From positions 7,083,195-7,147,194 of the forward strand of contig CM063249.1 of the NCBI GenBank assembly GCA_032158295.1: a DNA stretch of 64,000 nucleotides, read 5' to 3'. A model generated the notes under the pieces. It was not told the DNA's origin. It was given only the letters and a program-made list of their open reading frames with translations, and made no database searches. This document shows, one piece after another, positions 24,950-36,900 of the stretch. Position numbers and translations under genes: made by a program. Position 1 is the first letter of the stretch; the number at the start of each line of letters is the position of its first letter. The DNA comes from Pycnopodia helianthoides. Taxonomy: Eukaryota > Echinodermata > Asteroidea > Forcipulatida > Asteriidae.

Positions 24950-25435
24950 ATCGGTTAAAGTGGAAAAAACAAGATGGCCGCTCCATTATGAAAAAGGTCA
25001 ACAGCAGTGTCAGCAATTAATTTTAAGCTTTAGATTTATGTTAACAATGAAATACATAAACCCACTATTAAAAGAAAACGTTGATTTTACATTATTGTAC
25101 TATTCAAACTTCAGATTGAGGTTCACAAAGTAATAGGCCTACTCTTTTTGAAACATAGTTTGATAGTTTTAATTAGTTTAACAAGATGGTGGTGGTTACC
25201 CTATTGAGAATAATGTCTTGATTGGCAAAAGAGACCCCGATCTTGTAACGGAGTATAATTCGATCGGTATTAGGATAGTATTTTTTATTTAAAAAAACAT
25301 TTTTTGAGCATTATTTAATCATCTGTTGTTTAGATGGTATGATAAAGAACTGACGTGACTCATTCAGAGCTAGTGATGGCGCCAGCTTATTGTTCCTATA
25401 TAGGGGTGCAATACACTAATAGTAATAATCTCCCC

Positions 25436-25682
25436 TTGTCAAACACTATAGATAGGTTGCAGTATGACGTAAATCGGCCATCTTCACGGGCAGTTTAGAA
25501 CAAATAGTCGTGCGTTTCGTGTGAGAACGGCGTGCAACACCGCGCATTTCACGAAACTCATTGCAGGATTGGTCAGTGAACAATGCGGCTGCGTTAATAA
25601 GTTGAGCGTTTGACGCACATGCAAGCCAAAATGCAATTTGCCCGTAAAGATGGCGTCTACTGGGAACTATCTATTGCATAAC
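25436..25682. mobile_element. MITE family G-related copy, about 245 bp
   Basis: TATAGATAGGTTGCAGTATG, then CGGCCATCTTCACGGGCA at the left. The complement GCAATAGATAGTTCCCAGTA then GACGCCATCTTTACGGGCA is at the right. Confidence 0.65.
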
Positions 25683-26054
25683 TTTAATATCTCCTTATAA
25701 GCCCTTTTTACACTGCATCTCTTATACCCGTGGAATACAGCCCCGGGGAGACCTCTTTTTTTCTTTCTTTTTACCCTACGGTTACCCCGGCGCACTTTCA
25801 CACTATCCCCCCTAGGTCCCTATTCCACAGTGTTCCTGTTGCATGTTTCAAGAATACCCCCTGGGTTTTACCGCTTACCCCTACTCCGGAGCAGGGGTGG
25901 CTATTCCCCGGGGTATGCCCACTTGCCGGGGCAGACAGGGGGCGGACAGGGGGGCAAAGCGATCATAGTGTGAAAAGGCCGACCGTTATTGTTGAATCAC
26001 TGTCACTTGATGTTTCTAAAGGGATTTGTTGTAGGAGATGAACACAATAGTGAT

Positions 26055-26316
26055 CTTAGGCCTGCGCTAAACGTCGCACGTTTGTCGTGTCGAACTCAAA
26101 CAGTTGTAAAATTAGGAATTAAATTCGACAAAAGAGCGACGTTTAGCGCAAACCTTTTATTAAAGTTCGGCACTGCCGTGTAGCACGGCAAGCCCTGCCG
26201 TGCTACACGGTAGCGACACGACACGGTGACAAACGTCGCGCTCTTGCCGTGTCGAATCGAACTGAAAACATTTGAGTTCGGCTCGGCAAAAGTGCGACGT
26301 TTACCGCAGGCCTTAG
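26055..26316. mobile_element. 262-bp palindromic element
   Basis: The outer arms begin CTTAGGCCTGCG.TAAACGTCGCAC and pair across the element. The centre is a near-perfect CTGCCGTGTAGCACGGCA palindrome (about 26173-26215). Confidence 0.8.
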
Positions 26317-27942
26317 AACCCTAACAAGAATTGTTTTCTTGTCGTCGAGTCATTAAACTACCTTAAGGCAGAATGTGATGCTGTGAATCAAGCTTAAGGA
26401 TGACCCAACTGTTACGACCCCGGTGCTTACATACTTCCCTCCCCACATGTTCCTTTTCTTTTTTTTCTGGAATGTGTTATTCAATGGCTACACGCGGGTA
26501 AGACTTGACCACCTTTTGTGTGGTTCTCGGTCAGTGCCCATGCAGCAATTGGTGTCATTCATTGTGTGCTTGGAATCTCAGGAATTCTTTTGAGGATTGT
26601 ATTATTATTATTATTTTATTTTTTTTATTATTTTTTTTTTGGGGGGGTGTTCTATACAAAAGGAAAATAGTGTGTTATAGTATGGGAACAGGGGGGGCCT
26701 CTGCCCCCATATGGTATAGCAGGAATACACGATATCCACATTGGGAGAAAATATTCCGATTAGTGTAGAAATATACCCCATTTGGGATATATTGGATGCC
26801 CAAGTCATGTGCAAAATAATGAAAGGTTTACAAGACAATAAGTGACCAAAATAATAGAAACAGTTTAACTCATCAGCTGAAATTTCTTCAACCCTACGTT
26901 CACCTTTATTGAATAATAAAAAGGGTCATCTACAACAGTTCTGAGTACGTGCAATCAAAAACAAGTACATGTATAATGCTTCGCTGAAAACTATTAAGCA
27001 TTTTCTCTGAGTATTAAAAGATTTATGATAATATTGTAATCGCATTACTGATGTTAAGAGTAACTGATCACCAAATCTTGGTGAGAGAATGCCTCTTCAC
27101 AACACCCAGGGTTTTTGTTAACCTGACTATAAAGAGAGAAAAGTCAAATTTTGATCCATATTCCGGGTCAAATTGTTTCAGATATAAGTCAGTTTTTCAT
27201 GATTTTGAGATGAAGCCATTTCCCCGTGAAGGGAGGGCGCTGTTTTCGATTTTGAAACTCTCAACATCAAGCAATGCATCGTCACAGAGATACACTCTGT
27301 ATGTCAGCCTCAAAATTATCAAACTTGTGACTTGAATTTACAAAAATGCTGTATGTCACACTTACATTTATTTAGAAAGCTAATGATAAGGTAAAGTGGT
27401 GTATCTCTCAGACATACACCATTTCAACAAGATAGTCAACATCCAAAAAGTTTTGGAGTATACTGTTGTTATGCATCAGTTTGACGAGATACGTTTTCCT
27501 TAAGCATGCATTATCTCGGTAAAATGATGTATCTTTGAATAAATTGCCACAGTTTCTTCAATAATGTTCCAAAAACTGAAAAAAAAATGATGGAAACTCT
27601 ATTTCAAAGTTCAGATAAGTGAAAAAAAAAACACGAATAAATTCACGACCCGATAATCTGAAACAAAAGGCAGTTATTCCAACTTGAAACCTATTTTTCT
27701 GGAAGTGGGCGTTTTTTGAGATACAGCATTTTACCAAACAGGGCCGCATATCCAAAGGTCAGTTTTGATCCAGGATTTTGAGTATTAACTCTGCCAGGTG
27801 GGCCACACCTCCTTTATGTTACATCTTTCTTTCTTTTTAAGTACTGGAGAAAGCAGTTTTTAAGTAGACTTTCTTTTCGAAATGGGAAATCAAATACCGT
27901 AATGTATTCATGTCAGGAATTTTACACAGTTGAACAATCGAC

Positions 27943-28200
27943 CGATCCATTAAGCCCCACCCCTTTAGCATATTGACCAATCACAGCATTGGCTGCCTCA
28001 CCACTGCACACGTGTGCAGCACATGTGCGTCTCTCCAATGCCACACTCGCGACATGAACGTGCGCGCTTTAAGTACGCGCGCACGCATGTTTACCTTTCT
28101 AATGGGATTTTAGCGTGTCGGACTTTGTCGGACTTTCGGTGGCGTATAGCCAAGGTTGTGATTGGTCAACACGTAAGGGGCGGAGCTTAATGGATCGGTA
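27943..28200. mobile_element. MITE with about 50-bp terminal inverted repeats
   Basis: ACCGATCCATTAAGCCCCAC, CCCTTTAGCATATTGACCAA and TCACAGCATTGGCT at the left are matched by the complement at the right end (GGTCAACACGTAAGGGGCGG, AGCTTAATGGATCGGT). Confidence 0.8.
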
Positions 28201-29364
28201 TATTCGATAATCAGAAACATACTTTGCGGATATAATTACATGAGCGTAACAAACACATAGGGGTCTAGTTGTTTAGTTATCAATTTTGAAAAGGGATTAC
28301 ATTGCCCATTCAGATTACCTCTCTTTGAGTTCAAATAAATTATAATTAGGACTGTCTGTTATTCATATTAGCTAATTATGAGCAGTAGTATAGGCCTAGG
28401 TAAATATATACGTTATAAACCCTAGCGCGCATGTGCGATATTCTGATTTACTTTCCTGGTAACTGAATTACCTCCCCGTAAGGAGAGCCTCCGTCCGCGC
28501 CAAAATTTAGTTACATGTTTTGTTTGCATTTCCCATCAATCGGTACTGTAATCATACGATTGCATAATGTTTTATTATCAAATGCAAAATGTTGCTTATT
28601 AGTTTTGTTCATTATCACCAAGAACTGTGTAAAACGAAATGTGAATGTACCCCCATTGAAATAGGCGGCTGGATATGTAAACTGTTTGCGTGTGATTCGG
28701 TCCCTCTTTGCTTTTTCTCTCCCCCATTCGTCTCGATTTGCAGAGGCTCGTTCTGCTCAAAGCTTAGTGATTCTCCTCATTTTTTGTGACAGTGAGAGCG
28801 AGTTTCGGGTAAATACTTCAACCAAACCATTTGTATCATATCCAGGATAAGGGTGAGTGTGGTTTGCTTGGTTAACTTTGCAGGTTTTGATGTATAATTT
28901 TGATGTATAAAGTTCAGATGTCAACCCGTTGTTTGTCCCTTTTGGGGAAACCGCGTTGCCGTAAGTATTGTACACGACATATGTATCACTGTCAGTCAGA
29001 GTTGGTTTTGTATACGTTGTATAGGTTGCTAACAAAAGTAATACTTTTCCCGTTGGTTATGTGCTGGTGTGTGACAACAGCCTGCTACTATACTCAATTG
29101 ATTCACTCCCAAACCATGCGTTTTATAAATACAAAAGGTGTAGGTGTTTTTGGAGAAGCTAGAACAACCTCACATTATTTCAATTATCGGAGGCTGTGAT
29201 TTTCCTGTCCCAGACAAAACTATAAGTGGGTGACGTTTTAATCATTGGTCTGTTTAGTAGTCTTTTTCATAGTCCCACACTCTACCTCCAAAAGACACTT
29301 CGGAACTCTACAGTGCAGAGAAAATAGCTCTGTCTGACGGTCGTCAGCGTCCGTCACTACATGT
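28201..29364. other. No gene recognised
   Basis: Intergenic. Short frames at 28589-29199 lack family motifs. Confidence 0.35.
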
Positions 29365-29640
29365 TGTACCCCAAAATACAAAATACAATTAGTTGATTAG
29401 CAGTTTGAATTAAGAAAAAAAAATCAAAATTATTTGAACGATATTTTAGGGTTTTTACAGCAGTTAATAATACTACTCAACTCAAATTATTTTTTCAGTG
29501 TAAGCCTTCATGTCCATTCACAATGTTGAAACACTTTGGGGTGGTTTCTGGTACTGTACTTAAAAAACAAGTTATAATCATTTGAAAAACAGCTAACGTG
29601 GTAGTACATTTAATTGTGTTTCCTGTTGTGTAACTAACTG
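29365..29640 (+). repeat. Dispersed repeat family H copy
   Basis: Same ordered motifs as 10250-10510. The minus-strand 88-residue frame overlapping it is not recognised as a protein. Confidence 0.5.
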
Positions 29641-29909
29641 CACTGGTTCTATATATTTCTTTTCTTTTACGAGAGACAGACTTTAACCTCCGAGCCTCGT
29701 TCTGGTATACACAGTTACAATGGTAGAATATCAAAATGGCTAAACATTGTTGTAAAGACATATCTGTAAAATAGTTCCAACTAAAAGAACGCGTACAAAG
29801 GCATGTTGTTGAAAATACAACTTTTTTTTACTTATCCTATTAATATTTGGTATGGGGTTGAACAATATTTATAATATTAATATTAATATTTGTTATATTA
29901 TATTTATTT

Positions 29910-30300
29910 CTTAAAGGAACATTACATAATCGGTTTCTGCTAACAAAACAGTTGCTTGCAGTGTTAGCACTTTATGTAATCCACCATATACATAAACTGA
30001 CAAACCTGTAGAAGTTTGAGATCGATCGGCCCTCTGGGTCACGAGAAAATAGTGAAAAACCGATTACCCATTTGAAATCATATAGATTCAACAAATGAAT
30101 AAAACGCTCACTGAGCGATAAACTCCAATCGGAAAATTATGTTATTAATTTCTCATCAAATATGGCATTTCAGACAGAAATATTTCAAGGGATGTTTTCT
30201 ACTATCATCATCATTAGACCGTGTAAGTTTTATGTAAATCTGTGATCAAAATGTATATTTTACAAGTTTTTTCTCACCAATTCTGTAATGTTTCTTTAAA
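29910..30300 (-). mobile_element. MITE family E copy, inverted relative to 21561-21951
   Basis: TTAAAGGAACATTACATAAT, then AAAACGCTCACTGAGCGAT and CATCATCATTAGACCGTGTA, ending TCTGTAATGTTTCTTTAAA. Confidence 0.85.
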
Positions 30301-30789
30301 GTTAATTAACCAATTTATAAATTTCAGGTAATTTAGTTGCTGACAAGAAAAAAACATAACATTTACGTATAGACCCCTACTAACACGATATAAAAATTCT
30401 TAAAAATACAATTTTAAAAAAAAGCATTCGAGACCAAAATTGAAAACAGAGTGTTCCAAATTGTTCTGGAGTTCTGTATAGAAAACACTACAACTTTATC
30501 AGATTCAAGATTTTCCGGCAGTTTTAATACCACGTGGTATTCTGAGTACTTTAATTTCACTGAGTTTTTGATTAAACTGTCGAATGTCAATGGTGAACTA
30601 TTTTACATGTCTATTTTTTTGGGGGGGGGAAGTGAGTCGAAGTTCGTTTTAGTGATCTTATTTTTAATTCCTCCACCACATACTAACTATAAATTGGAAC
30701 GAGCTAGTATGATTATTTTTTCCACATGCCAATGTTAAAGTATTGTTGAAATTAAACAGAAATCACTCAGTACCTGGAAAAGGTACATT

Positions 30790-30795
30790 TTTATT
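30790..30795 (-). terminator. Candidate poly(A) signal of the polyketide synthase
   Basis: AATAAA on the minus strand, about 180 bases past the TAA stop at 30977. It is the only canonical hexamer I see before the next repeat region, and would give a short 3' UTR. Positional inference only. Confidence 0.45.
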
Positions 30796-30976
30796 TTTTG
30801 AGAGAGTTCTGTCTGATATGAAATGAAAATTCGTTAACTTGTTCAAACACTGCAATGAATCGAATGAAATCCACTTGTTGGACGATTATTTAGCAAAGCA
30901 CATGCTACTCGACCCACAACAAACAGTACTTTGGTCGATGTCTCAGTATTATAATATGGACGTTCGTGTGTTTCGT

Positions 30977-33900
30977 TTACCTTTTAGCGATAGATGTACA
31001 TACATTACAAAGCTCCTTCAAGACCTCTGCAGATCTGGTCAGAATGTACATGTGGTTACCTTGAAGCACAACCTTCTTGAATCGAAGCTTTCGGGTCCTC
31101 TGCATTTCCCAAGCATCAAGCAATCCTGGAGATACAAACGTGTCCTCTTTCCCGCCAAAAACTGTAATGCCGCACTCCAATGGTTTCCGCGACTTGGTTG
31201 GGTAGGCTTTACACATACCAACTGCAGCTTCTATGCAGGGTACCAACCTACGCATTAGGGGTAGGTTGGAGAGAGTAGCGTTGTCTAGAAAACTAAATTT
31301 CACCTTCTCTTCCTTCAACACTTTAAGAAGCATAAATGGATCCGACTTCAATGTCATCTTTATTCTTTCAAATGTTCTTGGAGAAACTTGCAGCTCTTCT
31401 GGGTGAGGATATGGCGCTGTTGGTGCGTACCAGGAACTGATAAACAAATGCTTTGGTCTCATGTCACCCTCAGCCATAAGAAGATGTGCAACTTCGAAGG
31501 CGATCAAGCTACCCATACTATGGCCGAAAAATACAAAAGGCGTACCACGTAGCTTAGGCACCAAGTTGTCACGTATCAGCCGTGTGATTTCACCCATGTT
31601 GTTTAAAGGTTGCTCATCATCTCGACCTTCCCAGCCTGGGAGCTGAACCATTAATACTTGGACGCCATATTGTTTCAAATGTCCAATCCAGGAAGCATAC
31701 AGCGACGGTCCTGCACCATTTGAAGGGAAGCAGACAAGCTTGACTGCAACAGATGCAGATGCTTCGCCCTCAACGATTACAGCCCTCGGGGCAGATGATA
31801 CACTGACGTCACTTTCCACACTTTTATCGCTTGCATTTGCTTTTTTCTCGAATATGCACTTTGTTATTGTCTTCGCAAGTTCTTCGATTGTATTTTTATC
31901 GTTCAGAAAATCAACTGCACCAAGGTTGACTTCAAACTGTTGGTTGACCTGTTGGCTGAACTCTGAAGCCTTAAGTGAGTCCAGACCTAGAGAGATGGGT
32001 GACGCATCGTATTGTACAGGATCTGTTAGCCCAAGATGCTGGCTTAAGAACTCCGCCAACTTTTCCATGACCTTCTCACGAGCTTTAGCTACCGGGAGTT
32101 TCAAAACAACTTGTCGTATTGTGTTTTCAGCCTCGACCAGAAACGTATCTCTATCGTGAAAAAGGTCTTTCATCATAGACACTGTTCCGTGGCTTTCCGT
32201 GAAGTGCCTCATCATGAGACCACGGTGTCTCTTTGCGTAGAGGTTGCGGTTAAAGTAACCGGAAACACCGAGTTGAGGTACCTGGGATAACAACGCACAA
32301 CCAATACCACCAAGGACATCATTCGGAGTCATGCTTTCAACACCGTTCTTTTCCCACATGCGAACCAGATCCTTACGCACTGCAAAGCCAACACTGCTGA
32401 TCACTCCTGCTTGCAGAGCAGTTGCTGGTAAACCTCGTTTATGTCTATAATGTGACAAGGCATTCAGGAAGACATTGGCCGAGCAGTAGCTCACTTGACC
32501 GGCATTACCGATGAGAGATACTATCGAAGAGATCATAATAAATCTATCAAGCTTGATGCCTAGCTTTTCAGTCACCTGGTGTAGTAGCAAAGCTCCATAG
32601 GCCTTTGGCGCCATCACACTGTTCCAGGATTCAGTAGTCAGATTGTGAAGAAAACCGTCACTGAATACAGCAGCGCTGTGAAAAACACATTTCAATGTTG
32701 GCCAGTTATCAGACCCTTTTTGCATTTTCTTTAACTCCCTCTCGACATCAGTGGCGTCGGAAATATCCATTTGGAGATGCTGAACATTAGCACCTACTGC
32801 AGCAGCTTGTTTGACAACTTCCTGGATCTCGTCATTCATTGGCCGCCTGGAACCAATGTAGATATATCGAGCTCCTCTGGCCACCAACCACTGCAGCAAT
32901 TTGAGACCAAACCCACTAGTACCTCCAGTAATGAAGTATGCAGATCCTTCATCAGCAATAAAACCATCTCGTTCAAGAGACAGTGGAAGAAGAATTTCAT
33001 TTTCTCTTACTTCAATTATTTCTTCCTCTGGAATGGGTGTATTTGAAGCAGCAAGAGATGACAAATCTTTGAAGTTTTCACGGTTACATGATAAATGACC
33101 AATGGTATTTGGATCAAACATCTTCCAGAGATCGGACAAGGCATGTGACATCTCATCAGTCGTTAAACCCTCAACTGCTGCCCGAACTTTGGAATCAAAC
33201 ATCATCATTTTCATGTTAGCAGGGAGAGTTGGAAGATGTGTTAGGTTTTTCTGTTGACGCTCTTCTATTATCACAACAGTGGCGTTTCTTTTGAGCTTCG
33301 GTAACAATGACTTCAGTGATCTGTCCAACGTTGATGAACGAACACACAGAAACAGCACATCGATTGGTGACTCGTTTACCTTGTTGGAGCCTCTCACTGT
33401 GGTGGCACTTGAAGTCTTGGTGTCATGATCGTCGTAGTCATTCAGATTAACTGTTTCAGCTCCTAAGGCACGTGCTAATTGCTCTGCAGCTAAAATGCCC
33501 CCGTCAGATGCGTCTACCTTGAAACCCAATCGCATGCCAGAAGACACTGGTAGAGCCTGATTGAATAGGATGGCATAGGGCAGATAATTTTTAATTATAC
33601 TGACAGCTTCACTGCTGGTCAAAAAACTAGGCACTTCTGTCACATCAGAGAACTTCGATGTCATTATTGACGAGACCTTCTGACAAGTTGTCACCCCGAC
33701 GAAAACACTACTGTTTTGGGCCAGATCTGACTCTTTGGTTGCTTTCCCTGCATACGTGCACAAAAACGACGCATTTTCACTTGTGACATCCGGACGAGAT
33801 GTGTAAAATATAAAGGCTTTAACTTTGACGGAGAAGGACTTGCCGCCAAGTTCATCGTTTGCTTTCAAAGGAGAGTTTCTAACGAGGAAGTGGCTGTTAG

Positions 33901-36900
33901 AAGAGGATGTGGGGTACGGGGCATCCAAGGTCCAATCTGTTGTCGGGACAATGCCCGGACTCTCGGATATGTTTTTCAACTGCAACCGTGCGCTTAAAAT
34001 TTCAAACGACGTTTCCCTTGCTCCTTGTTGTTCTGTTTCCCTAGTTGTTAAATTTCGGACAGCTAGGCAGTTTTCGTCATGTAGAAGAGAATCTGCCCTT
34101 TGAAGTATTTCGCGTGAAATCTTAGCACAGTCTTCACTATCTCCAGTGATTGGTAAGTCGATTAAACTCCCCCTCAAAGAAGGTTCTTCATGTCCCAAGA
34201 TCATCGGAACAGCTGTAACAACTGCAGCCAAAGGATGAACGTCATCACCTTTCTTAGCGTAGTATCCTCCCTTTGTGAAGAGCAGTAAATGCAGTCGCAT
34301 TTTATCAGCCATCTGCCTGACACCATTAAAAACAGCGCAACATGCCAACGGACTTTCTTCTTGCAACTTCTCGAATTGGTTCAGCGGCATAACAGAGTTT
34401 GTATTCAAGTCGATGCCAAGAGCTTCTGAGGTTCTCATCAGGATGAAGATTGTGTCAGAGTCTTGATGTTTAGATAGGACTTCAAGTACCTTCTTCGTTA
34501 TTTCCGTTTTACCTTCAATGATCGTCAGATCGACGCCATCTTCTTCCAACAGACGTATCAAGGATAAACTTGTATTCGTGCCGTCAGAAAATATAACGAT
34601 CTTCTTGTAGAGAGCAGACGTTGACTGCGTTGAAGTGATATCTAGAGACCCGAGGTTTTTCCATGATGTACTCCACACCTGATGCTGTATCTTTTCGGCT
34701 TGAATGGTTTCAAATACAAGCTCCTTCACTGAGCAAAATACCTTCTTCGTTTCGCTGTCTGCTACATCAATGTCACAAAAAGACTGATGTTTATTGTGCT
34801 TCAACCTCATGTGCATGATGACTTGCGGTGAAGTTTCTGAATGGAGAACAAACCGAGCTATACTTTTGGGAACGCGGTATATAGGTCGCCATGGCTCGCC
34901 GGACAATTTTTGTTTCTTCTGAGCCGTTTTCAACAGAAGAACGGCGAATGACTGTAAAATGGTGTCCATAAAGGCTGGATGGTACATGTACCGATGGAAT
35001 TCTCTTTGCACACCGGAAGGAGCTTTGGCAGTCAATAAACCCTCTTGGTTATCCTCGGAATAGGAAACGGCGACTGTTCCTCTGAATGTCGGTCCAAGCT
35101 GAAAGCCACACTCAAGAGCCGAACTATAGAAATCTTCAATTGGCACAGTGTGGGTACATCTTTTGGAAATTCCATCAACATCGATGCTATCTGCAGAAGC
35201 TCGTTGTGCATTACCATTATCTACAGGCCGAGTAATGTTAAGATGACAATGCTGTGTCCATTTCTTGGTTGATGCTTCATGGCTTCTGAGTGTGAACAAA
35301 TACTCATCTGAAGTCTTCTCCTCAACAGTTGTCTCCAAGCAACCTTCGCCATCGGGTGCGAACATGAAGCGATCAAACGACAAATCAGTGAGAACCATTG
35401 GATAACGGTTGTTAGACAACGATCTAGCTGCTGCGAGAGCTGTCTCTGTGAATGCAGCAGCTGGGACAATTACTGCACCTTGCAGTACGTGGTCTTTCAC
35501 CCAAGGAACTGTATTCGCATTCAGGTCAGCCCGCCATATCTTCACCGGGGATTCCTTCAAGTAGAATGTCTGGCTTTGTTCACCAAGTAGAAGATGTGCC
35601 CCTTCCTCCATAGGAAACAGAAAGTCCTTTCTTGCGGAATGTGTAATATTTGAACATTTCTCTCGTTGCCAGGGGTAGTGTGGAATCGATACAACGCGGC
35701 AATAGGCTGGTTTGAACAAATGTCTAAAGTCCACCTTTATGCCGTTCACATGAAGCTTCATCTCTGACATTAGAAGGTTTTCTGAATCCGGTGCTATCTT
35801 ACTGGTATCTCGTGGTCTCACTAAAGACCCGGTAGAGATAAACTTGCCATCTGCATCTTGGAACTCTGTGAGTGTCTCTCGAAGAGCAGGAAGCAGCGAT
35901 GGATGAGGGCCTACTTCGACGAAAACACGGTAGCCATCTTTTGCAAGTTTCTGAGTGGCTTCCATGAAAGAGACTTGTTGACGTACGTTTTGAAACCAGT
36001 ACTCTGGTGAGTTGGCTTCCTCAACCGTTAGGTAGCGACCAGTTACGGTCGACATCATTGGCAGTGTTTTAATATTACCTACTACTTTTTCGGTGTTAAG
36101 GAATTTGCTGACCTTGTGAATAAACGGATTCTTGACCACATCTTGCTGTCTGCTGTGGAATGCATTTTTTACTTTAAGTACAACACATTTTACATTTTCA
36201 GACTTAAGATAATTAACAAAACCCTCGATAGACACGCTGTCACCAGAAAATACAACCTGACCTGGGCTATTAACAGCTGCTACATCAAGCAGCTTTCCAT
36301 ACTTGCTGTTCTTAGCTAGCTGTAGGGCATCTTCAACACGGTGTAGGACGGCTACCATCTTGCCTGATCCGCTGGTCTTGCGTAGTTCTCTCCCTCTCCG
36401 GTAGATGAGCTTTATTGCCTGCTCCAAGCTGAGCAATCCTGCCGCGAAGGCTGCTGCAACCTCTCCAACACTGTGTCCAACCACTGCGTCGGGTACCAGA
36501 CCACGCTGTCTCCAAAGATGCACAAGTCCGATGGCCACTGCGCAAAGACATGGCTGGCTGATTTCTGTAGGGGCAAGACATAATCAAACATCTCTCTTAA
36601 TATATCCGTTATAAAGAAACAATGCACGGTATTAACTGTAGTGCATCAATAAAGCAAAAAAAGATTTTCCTGGCCAGTTAACTCGAATTGAAGAGTTTTG
36701 AGAAGTGCCGAGTTTTGTACTAGCCATCGCAGATAGACACGGTTGGCTGCTTTCTGGTTGGGCTCGACAAAATAAGTTCTCCATTCAGAAACAATGTCAG
36801 GTTGTTGTAGTGAAATAATTTCCAGCCCCATGGTACTTGGGATAAACTAAAATTAAAGAGTTCTGGGAAAGTGGAGATCCCCTTCAGGAAATGAAACCTG

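Noticed and set aside
30839..36614. Many plus-strand and alternate-frame ORFs across the synthase
   Set aside because: They are shadows of the 5.6-kb coding exon and none has a recognisable motif.
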